DNA from: Desulforhopalus sp. IMCC35007
Lineage (GTDB): Bacteria; Desulfobacterota; Desulfobulbia; Desulfobulbales; Desulfocapsaceae
DNA length: 64,000 bases
Direction: 5' to 3'
NCBI RefSeq assembly: GCF_005116575.1
Contig: NZ_SWCN01000014.1
Coordinates: forward strand, 89,212 to 153,211
Below, piece by piece: positions 56,028-63,828 of the stretch (positions are counted from its first letter, which is position 1; each line of letters begins with the position of its first letter). Both the position numbers and the translations under genes were made by a program. Under the pieces are notes generated by a model. It had not been told where the DNA came from. It searched no databases and saw nothing but the letters and a program-made list of their open reading frames with translations.

Positions 56028-56278
56028 TAGTAGATCTCATCGATTTCCTGAAAAAACATCAGCAGGCAGTGCAAGTCTATTGCATTATAGCAATCGCCAT
56101 AATGCTTGTGTGGTCTTTTCTCGGAGTGGATACCCACCATGCGCACACTTGGATGGAGGTACATATTCCAGGATTCTGGTCTCTGTTCACCCTCATATCC
56201 TGTGTTGTCCTTATCTACTTTTCCCGGTGGCTCGGTAAAAGTGGTATAGAGACAAGGGAGGATTACTATGACAAATAG
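56024..56278 (+). CDS. Small two-helix membrane protein in the nuo operon
   Basis: An 84-residue protein. Helices at about 17-35 and 50-68 flank a histidine-rich loop (DTHHAHTWMEVHIPG), and the C-terminus is charged (SGIETREDYYDK). It is coupled to both neighbours: its start overlaps the upstream stop by four bases, and its end overlaps the next start by eleven. Similar small proteins occur beside MrpD-like genes in other Desulfobacterota as I recall, but none is characterised to my knowledge. It is a likely structural subunit linking the two antiporter-like proteins. Confidence 0.75.
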   Translation: MIVDLIDFLKKHQQAVQVYCIIAIAIMLVWSFLGVDTHHAHTWMEVHIPGFWSLFTLISCVVLIYFSRWLGKSGIETREDYYDK

Positions 56279-58061
56279 TTTTATCCACCCATCTCTCATC
56301 CTCATTTTTGGAGCTTTCATCCTCCCTTTCATCAGGGAGCCTTTTAGAAAACTGTATCTGACCATGGTACCGTCTCTGGCACTACTGGCCGTTGTCTTCA
56401 TCAACATGAATCCCGGCGTCCACGGTGTTGTGAGCTTTATGGGCGGAGACTGGACGCTGACTTTTGGCAGGGTTGACAGTCTCTCCATAATATTTGGTTT
56501 TATTATGGCCCTGATGGCGGTCATCGGCACCTTTTATGGATTACACGTAAAAGACAACTGGCAACATATCGCAGCCTGGTTCTATGTTTCAGGTAGTCTT
56601 GGTGCAATTTATTGCGGAGACTACCTCGTCCTCTTTCTCTTCTGGGAAATGATGGCCTTCGCCTCGACCTTTCTTATCTGGTTCAACAAGGAAAAAGGGG
56701 CTCTGGCTGCAGGATACAGGTATCTTCTAGTTCACACCTTTGGGGGAGTCATCCTGCTACTTGGATTTGTTTTGCGTTACCAGGCTGTGGGCGATCTCTC
56801 TTTTGTCCAGCTTGACGAACAGAACACCCATCTTTATACCTGGCTTATTATGGCGGGTCTCATGCTCAATGCGGCTGTCCCGCCATTGCATTCCTGGCTC
56901 CCTGATGCCTACAGCAAAGCAACGGTCACCGGTGCTGTTTTTATGTGCGCCTTTACCACTAAAACTGCAATTTACACCTTAGCCAGAGCCTTTGCAGGCT
57001 TTGATATTCTGATAGTGCTCGGTGTTGTAATGGCGGTCTACGGTATTGTCTACGCTCTGAGAGAAAACGATATCAGGCGACTGCTGGCATGGGAGATTGT
57101 AAGCCAGGTAGGCTACATGGTCTGCGGGGTTGGCATCGGAACAGCTCTTGCAATCAACGGTACCTGTGCCCATGCCTTTGCCCACATACTCTACAAGGGT
57201 CTTCTGTTCATGGCCGCAGGTGCAGTGGTTCATGCCACCGGAAAAACGAAATTCACCGAACTGGGTGGCTTATACAAAAAAATGCCAAACACCCTGTTCT
57301 TTATGGTTATTGGTGGTATATCCGTCTCGGCATTTCCATTTTTTTCAGGCTTTGTCTCCAAATCCATGATCATCAGTGCAAGTTTTGAATCTCATCTTCT
57401 CTGGGTTGGCTTCTTGCTCACTCTGGTGTCCGTGGGCACCTTTCTCGTGGCCGGACTACGACTTCCTTACCTGATCTTTTTTGGAGAAAGCAGATGCAGC
57501 GATGAAACACTTGCAAAAGCTGAAGATCCACCATGGAACATGCATATGGCTATGTTAGCTGCGGCCTTTCTCTGTTTTTTTGTTGGCACCTATCTACCAT
57601 TTCTCTATAACATGTTGCCAAACCCTGAGGTAACCTACAACCCTTATGGAGGGTACCATCTGAGTGAAACATTCCAGATTATCGCCTTCACAGCAATTGC
57701 CTTTTATTTTCTTAAAGAAAAAATCGGTGCAAAAGCCACGATCAGTCTCGATCTTGACTGGTTTTACCGGCTCGGCGGACGCGGATTTCTCTGGCTTGCC
57801 AAAAATCCTATTCAGTGGCTGGATACTATGTGGGGCATGGCTTACCGGGTTGTTGGCCTCTACACACTTATGACAACCGCTAAGTTCTGGTCATGGTTTG
57901 ACTGGCATGCAATAGATGGTGTGGTGGACGGCAGTGCCCGTTGCGTTCGAGCGATTGGCCAAAGAGTAACGGTGGTTTTACAAAGGGGTCAGATTCAACA
58001 GACAATTTATATCTCTATCACCTTTGCAGCCATACTTTTAATTTCCTTTGTCTGGTTATAA
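56268..58061 (+). CDS. NuoL/MrpD-like antiporter subunit with C-terminal extension (second of two)
   Basis: A 597-residue antiporter-like subunit. LFLFWEMMAFASTFLIWF has the TM5 glutamate; AAVPPLHSWLPDAYSKATVT and CAFTTKTAIYTLARAFAG the loop and TM8 lysine; NDIRRLLAWEIVSQVGYM the TM9 region; VSAFPFFSGFVSKSMII the TM12 lysine. After the core come about 110 residues (from DLDWFYRLGGRGFLWLAKNP) that are amphipathic, with HAIDGVVDGSARCVRAIGQR, and a final helix QTIYISITFAAILLISFVWL. That tail resembles the lateral helix and anchor of NuoL, so this is the best NuoL equivalent. ATG 56268 overlaps the small gene by 11 bases. Confidence 0.85.
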   Translation: MTNSFIHPSLILIFGAFILPFIREPFRKLYLTMVPSLALLAVVFINMNPGVHGVVSFMGGDWTLTFGRVDSLSIIFGFIMALMAVIGTFYGLHVKDNWQHIAAWFYVSGSLGAIYCGDYLVLFLFWEMMAFASTFLIWFNKEKGALAAGYRYLLVHTFGGVILLLGFVLRYQAVGDLSFVQLDEQNTHLYTWLIMAGLMLNAAVPPLHSWLPDAYSKATVTGAVFMCAFTTKTAIYTLARAFAGFDILIVLGVVMAVYGIVYALRENDIRRLLAWEIVSQVGYMVCGVGIGTALAINGTCAHAFAHILYKGLLFMAAGAVVHATGKTKFTELGGLYKKMPNTLFFMVIGGISVSAFPFFSGFVSKSMIISASFESHLLWVGFLLTLVSVGTFLVAGLRLPYLIFFGESRCSDETLAKAEDPPWNMHMAMLAAAFLCFFVGTYLPFLYNMLPNPEVTYNPYGGYHLSETFQIIAFTAIAFYFLKEKIGAKATISLDLDWFYRLGGRGFLWLAKNPIQWLDTMWGMAYRVVGLYTLMTTAKFWSWFDWHAIDGVVDGSARCVRAIGQRVTVVLQRGQIQQTIYISITFAAILLISFVWL

Positions 58062-58087
58062 TTTTTTGAACTCAAGGACTACTGGTA

Positions 58088-59629
58088 ATGGATCAACTAT
58101 TGATTAACTCCGGCTTCCCAATTTTGAGTGTGCTTATTTTTCTCCCGCTCATAGGTGCCATCGTACTATTGTTCATAAAGAGTGAATCTCTTTGCCGCAA
58201 TATTGCATTGGCTACAACTTCTGTAGTCGGCCTATTGTCCATTCGTCTACTTTTCGGTTTTGATACGACTACAGCAAAGTTCCAGTTTGTGGAGCACAAG
58301 AGCTGGATAGAGGCATTTAATATTAACTACACTCTAGGGGTTGATGGTATATCCATTCTCCTCATTTTGCTAACAACGTTTATTATGCCTTTTTGTGTCC
58401 TCGCCTCCTGGTCATACATAAAAACGAGGGTTCAGGCCTTTATGATCTGTCTGCTCATTATGGAAACCGCGATGCTTGGTGTCTTTGTAGCCCTTGATTT
58501 CGTTCTCTTCTATGTTCTCTGGGAAGCCATGCTCATCCCAATGTACATGCTCATTGGCATTTGGGGCGGGCCGCGGAAAATATACGCTTCCATTAAATTT
58601 TTCCTTTATACACTTGCCGGATCGATCCTTTTACTGGTCGGAATAATCTGGCTCTACACCGTCAACGATCATAGCTTTTTTATCCCGGACATGATGTGGA
58701 AAGATTATGCCCTGTCCTCACAGGTATATCTCTTTATTGCTTTTTTTCTCGCTTTTGCCATCAAAGTACCCATGTTCCCCTTCCACACCTGGTTGCCGGC
58801 AGCCCACGTAGAGGCACCAACTGCAGGATCTGTCATTCTTGCAAGTGTGCTGCTGAAAATGGGAACCTATGGTTTTCTTCGTTTTGCCCTGCCTATTACC
58901 CCTGAGGCGACCGTTCTGCTCATGCCCTATGTTCTCTGGCTATCCATTGCCGGAATCATTTATGGTGGTTTTACCGCACTTGCCCAGTCTGATATGAAAA
59001 AGCTAATCGCCTATTCTTCTGTCGGTCATATGGGCTTTGTTACTCTAGGTATCTTCGTTCTGAACATAGACGGTGTGAAGGGTGCCATCCTGCAGATGAT
59101 CAACCACGGCATTACAACGGGTGCACTTTTTCTCTGTGTTGGTATGATTTATGAGAGAACACACAGTAGAGAATTACGATCTGCCACTGGGATTGGCAAG
59201 TATATGCCAATTTACATTACCTTTCTTGCCTTTTTCTCTTTGTCATCATTTGGTTTTCCCGGGACAAACAGTTTTGTCGGAGAATTCATGATTCTAGCCG
59301 GAGCGTTTGAATTTTCCACTTCACAAAACAACTTTCCGTATCTTGCCCTTGCGGCAATCCCCGGAGCTGTCCTTGCCGCAGCTTACATGCTGCGGATGCT
59401 CCAGAAAATTATCTGGGGTGGTACTGACAATCCTGACCAATCATGGTTAAGCGATATCAATACGAGAGAAATTGTAACCCTTGCACCATTCCTTTTTTTC
59501 GTCTTCTGGATAGGTCTTGGACCACAACCGTTTTTAGACCTTATCCATACAAGTGTATATGAGCTTCTCCAACATTTTGATATCCACCACGGACAGGCAG
59601 TGGCGGCAGCTGGGTCAATATTACATTGA
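58088..59629 (+). CDS. nuoM: NADH-quinone oxidoreductase subunit M
   Basis: A 513-residue NuoM. The opening FPILSVLIFLPLIGAIVLLF, LGVDGISILLILLTTFIMPF, the TM5 glutamate in FYVLWEAMLIPMYMLIGIWG, AIKVPMFPFHTWLPAAHVEA and the TM8 lysine in SVLLKMGTYGFLRF are all diagnostic, as is FGFPGTNSFVGEFMILAG in TM12. It pumps one proton in the standard model. ATG 58088 follows AAGGA. Confidence 0.95.
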   Translation: MDQLLINSGFPILSVLIFLPLIGAIVLLFIKSESLCRNIALATTSVVGLLSIRLLFGFDTTTAKFQFVEHKSWIEAFNINYTLGVDGISILLILLTTFIMPFCVLASWSYIKTRVQAFMICLLIMETAMLGVFVALDFVLFYVLWEAMLIPMYMLIGIWGGPRKIYASIKFFLYTLAGSILLLVGIIWLYTVNDHSFFIPDMMWKDYALSSQVYLFIAFFLAFAIKVPMFPFHTWLPAAHVEAPTAGSVILASVLLKMGTYGFLRFALPITPEATVLLMPYVLWLSIAGIIYGGFTALAQSDMKKLIAYSSVGHMGFVTLGIFVLNIDGVKGAILQMINHGITTGALFLCVGMIYERTHSRELRSATGIGKYMPIYITFLAFFSLSSFGFPGTNSFVGEFMILAGAFEFSTSQNNFPYLALAAIPGAVLAAAYMLRMLQKIIWGGTDNPDQSWLSDINTREIVTLAPFLFFVFWIGLGPQPFLDLIHTSVYELLQHFDIHHGQAVAAAGSILH

Positions 59630-59665
59630 GATTCTAATTAAATAAGAACTCGTAAAGGTAACACG

Positions 59666-61078
59666 ATGCTATTTCTACCTGAATTAACTCTTTTAGGCGC
59701 TGGGCTGGTTCTCTTTTTTCTCAGCTTAGGACAACCCAGCAGTAGTAGAGTCAAAACAGTGGCAACAACACTTGCCGCTATAACTCTCATTGCTTCGCTG
59801 CTTTGCCTGAAAAGTGAAGGAACTCTTTTCTACTCGGCTTATAAAGTGGATCTGTATTCCCAGATATTTAAGGTGCTGATAGCACTTGGTACTTGTGTTA
59901 TTCTAATTTTCAGCGCAGGAGACAGTGGCGTCAAACAAAAGACCCAGTCAGAGTACTATCTCTTTTTGTTCATGTCCGTCCTCGGGCTCATGATGCTGGT
60001 ATCCAGTGTTGAATTACTTGCAATTTTTATATCACTGGAACTTTCATCATTTGCTGTATACATCATGGTACCCATGCGTAAGGATGCTCAAAATAACGGT
60101 ACCCACATAGAAGCCGGTATCAAATACCTTTTGTTTGGAGTCATGGCCACAGGGCTTATGCTCTTTGGCATGAGTTACATCTACGGCCTGACTGGCACAA
60201 CCCAGCTTCCTCTTATTGCTGAGCGTCTCGCACCTCTTTACACTCAACCCGCTGCAATTATTGCGATTGCTTTGACCCTTGCAGGATTCTTTTATAAACT
60301 CGCCCTTTTCCCTCTGCACTTCTGGGTGCCAGACGTGTATGAAGGAGCGTCCAACGAAACCACAGCTTTCATTGCAGCCATACCAAAACTTGCAGCGGTT
60401 GCAATACTCATCAGAGTTGTCAATCTGATCAGCGTGGACGGTCAGGTTATTGTCAATCTCCTAATGGTCTGTGCTCTTGCATCTATGTTTTATGGCAATC
60501 TTTCTGCTCTCGTACAAAAAGACGTCAAAAGACTTCTCGGATTTTCAGGTATCTCCCATGCAGGATTTGTCCTCGTTGGTCTTCTTACCTTTGACTCCAT
60601 CGGCTTTGCCACAGCAATATATTATATAACAGGCTATCTTTTTATGAATCTTGCCTGCTTTCTCGTCATCTGCAGAGTTTCAGAAAATGGTAAGAATGTG
60701 GTAATTGAAGATTTTACAGGACTCTACAATCGGGCTCCACTTCTCTCTTTAACCCTCGTGATAGGTTTATTTGGCCTTGGTGGTATTCCTCCTTTCGTCG
60801 GCTTTACAGGAAAGTTTATGCTTCTGCTCGGAGCCTTCAACAAGGGCTATTACATCCTTGTTATTCTTGCAGCCTTTAATACAGCAATTGCTATTTACTA
60901 CTATCTCTCGATTGTACGTTTAACCTTTTGTACCGATCCATTGACAAAAGACAAGATGACAACCTCTCTACCAACAAGAGGTCTCGCCATATTTCTCATG
61001 GTCGTTATAGTAGTTATGGGTATTTTCCCGTCAACTTTCATCTCTATGGCTTCTCAGTCCGTCAAGCTTCTGATGTAA
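59666..61078 (+). CDS. nuoN: NADH-quinone oxidoreductase subunit N
   Basis: A 470-residue NuoN. SLELSSFAVYIMVPM with the TM5 glutamate, IEAGIKYLLFGVMATGLMLF, YKLALFPLHFWVPDVYEGAS and ETTAFIAAIPKLAAVAILIR with the conserved lysine; VQKDVKRLLGFSGISHAGFV and GGIPPFVGFTGKFMLLLGAF. It is the antiporter-like subunit nearest the hydrophilic arm. ATG 59666 follows AAAGG. Last gene of the operon; the terminator lies 27 bases on. Confidence 0.95.
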   Translation: MLFLPELTLLGAGLVLFFLSLGQPSSSRVKTVATTLAAITLIASLLCLKSEGTLFYSAYKVDLYSQIFKVLIALGTCVILIFSAGDSGVKQKTQSEYYLFLFMSVLGLMMLVSSVELLAIFISLELSSFAVYIMVPMRKDAQNNGTHIEAGIKYLLFGVMATGLMLFGMSYIYGLTGTTQLPLIAERLAPLYTQPAAIIAIALTLAGFFYKLALFPLHFWVPDVYEGASNETTAFIAAIPKLAAVAILIRVVNLISVDGQVIVNLLMVCALASMFYGNLSALVQKDVKRLLGFSGISHAGFVLVGLLTFDSIGFATAIYYITGYLFMNLACFLVICRVSENGKNVVIEDFTGLYNRAPLLSLTLVIGLFGLGGIPPFVGFTGKFMLLLGAFNKGYYILVILAAFNTAIAIYYYLSIVRLTFCTDPLTKDKMTTSLPTRGLAIFLMVVIVVMGIFPSTFISMASQSVKLLM

Positions 61079-61105
61079 TAGTGTGATTTACAATCCACAT
61101 CAAAC

Positions 61106-61136
61106 AAGGCTCGTGAGATGTTTTTCAGCGAGCCTT
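61106..61136 (+). terminator. Terminator of the nuo operon
   Basis: Stem AAGGCTCG / CGAGCCTT with a 15-nt loop and a CTTTGTTT tail. An ATG at 61118 that could open the following reading frame lies in its loop, supporting a later start for the peptidase gene. Confidence 0.8.
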
Positions 61137-61180
61137 CTTTGTTTCCCACTCAATCCTTTATATTTTTTCTGCAACCCGAC

Positions 61181-62422
61181 ATGAATATCTGGCTTATCAT
61201 TGTTTTAGCTATAATAATATTCTCATTTATATTTGAGACCAGCCTTTCATTGCTCAACATAAAAGCATTATCTCCTGACCTGCCAAAAGAATTTGAGACT
61301 GTCTATAATCATGCCGAATACCAGAAATCTCAACAATATACAAAAAATCTGACTATTTTTAGCATTATCGAGAATACCTGGTCGACTCTATTAATCGTCA
61401 CTTTTATCCTCTGTGGGGGATTTAACTGGATAGACAAGCTTGCACGTCAATGTGGATACGGTGAAATCATAACAGGACTGATCTTCACAGCTATTCTGAT
61501 CTTCCTCTCTTTTTTGAGCACACTTCCTTTTTCAATATATTCTACATTTGTTATCGAAACAAAATTTGGTTTTAATACAACAACACCAAAGACTTTTGTT
61601 CTGGACATACTAAAAGGGGCTTTGCTGGCAATTATCCTTGGAGGTCCTCTGCTCGCCCTCATTTTCTGGTTCTTTCAGGCAACTGGCGTCTATGCCTGGG
61701 TCTATTGCTGGATTGGTGTTGTTGCTTTTTCAATTGGAATTCAATTTATTGCACCAGTCGTCATCATGCCCCTATTCAATACATTCACCCCCCTTGAACC
61801 GGGAGAATTAAAAGACAAGATATTAGGATACAGTGAACAGGAAAAGTTCAAACTCAATGGCATTTTCACAATGGATGGATCAAAGCGATCTACTAAGCTC
61901 AATGCCTTTTTCACAGGTTTTGGAAAGTTTAGAAAGATAGTCTTTTTTGATACTTTGACAAAAGAACTCAGCCCAGACGAAATTGTAGCCGTGCTAGCCC
62001 ATGAGATGGGTCATTTCAAACTGAAGCATATCATCAAAATGATGGGTCTTTCCATCATTCAGACAGGGTTTATGTTTTTTCTTCTTTCCCTGTTTTTAAC
62101 AATGCCTGAGGTGTCACAGGCCTTCAGGCTCGAACAACCCAGTATCTACGCCAGCCTTGTATTTTTTGGTTTTCTTTACAGTCCGATAAATCTTTTCATT
62201 TCAATCGCCGCCAACATCCTCTCCAGAAAACATGAATTTGAAGCTGATGCATATGCATCTGCCACAACGGGACAAAGCTCCCAACTCATAACCAGTCTTA
62301 AAAAACTCAGTCGTGCCAATCTCAGCAATTTAACGCCTCATCCTTTGTACGTGTTTTTTCATTACAGCCATCCTCCATTGCTGCAGAGAATTAATAGACT
62401 CTCACCGGGGGTGACAAGCTAA
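61181..62422 (+). CDS. M48-family zinc metallopeptidase, Ste24/CAAX-protease-1-like
   Basis: A 413-residue integral membrane peptidase. N-terminal helix IWLIIVLAIIIFSFIF, four or five further helices, the zinc motif HEMGH at residues 274-278 (VLAHEMGHFKLKH) and the third zinc ligand in HEFEADAYA. GIFTMDGSKRSTKLNAFFTG and FGKFRKIVFFDTL are family hallmarks. The size, helix count and NTTTPKTFVLD loop match Ste24-type proteases rather than soluble HtpX. It likely degrades or processes membrane proteins. ATG 61181 has no strong ribosome site, but the family begins here. The longer frame to 61118 runs through the nuo terminator. Confidence 0.88.
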   Translation: MNIWLIIVLAIIIFSFIFETSLSLLNIKALSPDLPKEFETVYNHAEYQKSQQYTKNLTIFSIIENTWSTLLIVTFILCGGFNWIDKLARQCGYGEIITGLIFTAILIFLSFLSTLPFSIYSTFVIETKFGFNTTTPKTFVLDILKGALLAIILGGPLLALIFWFFQATGVYAWVYCWIGVVAFSIGIQFIAPVVIMPLFNTFTPLEPGELKDKILGYSEQEKFKLNGIFTMDGSKRSTKLNAFFTGFGKFRKIVFFDTLTKELSPDEIVAVLAHEMGHFKLKHIIKMMGLSIIQTGFMFFLLSLFLTMPEVSQAFRLEQPSIYASLVFFGFLYSPINLFISIAANILSRKHEFEADAYASATTGQSSQLITSLKKLSRANLSNLTPHPLYVFFHYSHPPLLQRINRLSPGVTS

Positions 62423-62475
62423 CCAGTCCAGATAACGAATTTCAACATTGTACATGAAATAGTGGGTTGATTTTA

Positions 62476-62504
62476 TTGTGCTCACTATGGCATTCTGTTA
62501 TTAT
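62476..62504 (+). promoter_or_regulatory. Candidate promoter of the coiled-coil membrane protein gene
   Basis: TTGTGC, 17-base spacer, TATTAT, 76 bases before the ATG. The inverted repeat TTAACT-attcc-AGTTAA at 62535-62551 lies between promoter and gene and could be an operator or mRNA hairpin. Confidence 0.5.
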
Positions 62505-62580
62505 GATTGATAATTTAGCGTAATGACCATTAACTTAACTATTCCAGTTAAAATTATTTTCCATACTTCAGGAGAAAACA

Positions 62581-63345
62581 ATGCAAAACAACAAGTTCAA
62601 AACCCCTCTCCTCCAATCAGCAGCGGTTCTTGGGGCTGTTATCGCACTGGTCCTTATTGTCGGATCGTCTGGGTCAAGTTCCGCTGGAGGCAGTATCGTC
62701 GCTCTTTTTAGTGGTATAGGTAACGGCATATTGTTTGCTATCGGAATGGCTATCGCTCTGGCGCTTTCCATAGCGATCCTCATAGGCATTTTCCTTGCTG
62801 CAGTGGCTATGGTTGACTCCGCTGAGGCTGCAAAAATGTATGCTGGGTTAAAAAAAAACTTCGCAGCCAGCCTGTTAGCGCTTAGTTGCTCATCTTGTAA
62901 TGAAAACAATGCGACAACCGGCGTATCTGAGGAGGAATATGCAGCAATGAAAGAAGAACTTTTCCAACTACAAGCAAAGAACAAGCAGCTCCACGCTTCG
63001 CTGGATTCAATGATGGTTGGTAATGCTGAAATGCAAACCAACGTCAATTCGTTGGATGCAGACAATACTACCCTTAAAGCAAAAGTAGACGAATTAATGG
63101 CTACTGTTGGTACTTTGCAGGAATCTGAAGCAAAAATCAATGAAGTCGTAGCTCAACTTTCAAGCAAATTAGAAGACAACAGTGATCAAGAGTTAAAAGA
63201 TCAGATCAGTGCTCTTGAACAACTGCAAACGTCTACTAAAAAAGAACTTGAAACAATTGGCGCTCGACTGACTGAGGTTGAAACCAATATGAAAAAGGCA
63301 GCTACTCCTGCCAAAACAACCAGATCTCGAGCAAAGAAGAAATAG
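62581..63345 (+). CDS. Membrane-anchored coiled-coil protein of unknown function
   Basis: A 254-residue protein, ATG 62581 with AGGAG eight bases before. Two hydrophobic stretches, about 12-30 (SAAVLGAVIALVLIVG) and 42-80 (GIGNGILFAIGMAIALALSI onward), are followed by a short CSSC motif (residues about 102-105) and a coiled coil from about 115 to 235 rich in Glu, Leu and Lys (KEELFQLQAKNKQLHASLDS). The C-terminus is basic (TTRSRAKKK). I do not recognise the family; the plan suits a membrane-tethered scaffold or envelope-spanning rod. It lies directly before a gene-poor stretch and an rRNA-type promoter. Confidence 0.75.
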   Translation: MQNNKFKTPLLQSAAVLGAVIALVLIVGSSGSSSAGGSIVALFSGIGNGILFAIGMAIALALSIAILIGIFLAAVAMVDSAEAAKMYAGLKKNFAASLLALSCSSCNENNATTGVSEEEYAAMKEELFQLQAKNKQLHASLDSMMVGNAEMQTNVNSLDADNTTLKAKVDELMATVGTLQESEAKINEVVAQLSSKLEDNSDQELKDQISALEQLQTSTKKELETIGARLTEVETNMKKAATPAKTTRSRAKKK

Positions 63346-63674
63346 ATGCAACGAGAACAGATCATAATCATTCCAGGATATCCTTGTTTGATTTAATTTT
63401 ACTGCTCCAATAATCAGAGATGAAGAGGCGGTTCACGTCAATCAAGCTCACCACATAATGTGCATAGAAAGGCCACCGGATCTCAGATTCAGTGGCCATT
63501 TCTATTTTAGCAAAACTTGTTCCATACCTTTCCTGTGAAATTGCCTTACAGAAGAACTTTTCTGCATTATTGTTTTCCACCAGCTATTCACCAAAGAACA
63601 GCGACATAGAAATGAGAATGGTAGATATTAAGAAGAACGGCGGCAAAAAAGATAGCGGTGAGGTGATTTTATTG
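63346..63674. other. Gene-poor interval before the rRNA-type promoters
   Basis: About 330 bases. Frames of 60-70 codons exist on both strands (63368-63580 minus from GTG, 63492-63683 plus) but have neither ribosome site nor family signature. The interval holds the hairpin GGCCAC/GTGGCC (listed separately). Confidence 0.4.
63471..63497 (+). terminator. Possible terminator of the coiled-coil gene
   Basis: A 6-bp GC stem (GGCCAC / GTGGCC) with a 15-nt loop followed by ATTTCTATTTTA, 125 bases after the coiled-coil gene. Modest stability. Confidence 0.45.
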
Positions 63675-63703
63675 TTGACCTAATGCGAGTGATCAGCTAT
63701 TTT
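63675..63703 (+). promoter_or_regulatory. First of two tandem rRNA-type promoters (P1)
   Basis: TTGACC, 17-base spacer, TATTTT, followed directly by the GC-rich discriminator GCCGCTC. The same GCCGCTC follows the second promoter 125 bases on. Confidence 0.65.
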
Positions 63704-63799
63704 GCCGCTCCTTCGTGAGCAACGGGAAAAAGCAACCAGCCTGAACGGCTTGAGAGTTTAAATCTGTTTCTCACAAACGAAAATAAGATAAACTTTTTA

Positions 63800-63828
63800 T
63801 TGACATAAGGTTTTAAGTTTATTAGAGT
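63800..63828 (+). promoter_or_regulatory. Second tandem rRNA-type promoter (P2)
   Basis: Perfect -35 TTGACA, 17-base spacer, -10 TAGAGT, followed by TA-GCCGCTC-GCCGCG. A GC-rich discriminator is typical of stringently controlled rRNA promoters. Confidence 0.75.

Noticed and set aside
55862..56530. Minus-strand frame of 222 codons across the nuo operon
   Set aside because: It crosses three tightly coupled complex I genes and has no family signature.
63368..63683. Short frames on both strands before the rRNA-type promoters
   Set aside because: 60-70 codons, overlapping each other, no ribosome sites, and one crosses the hairpin at 63471-63497.
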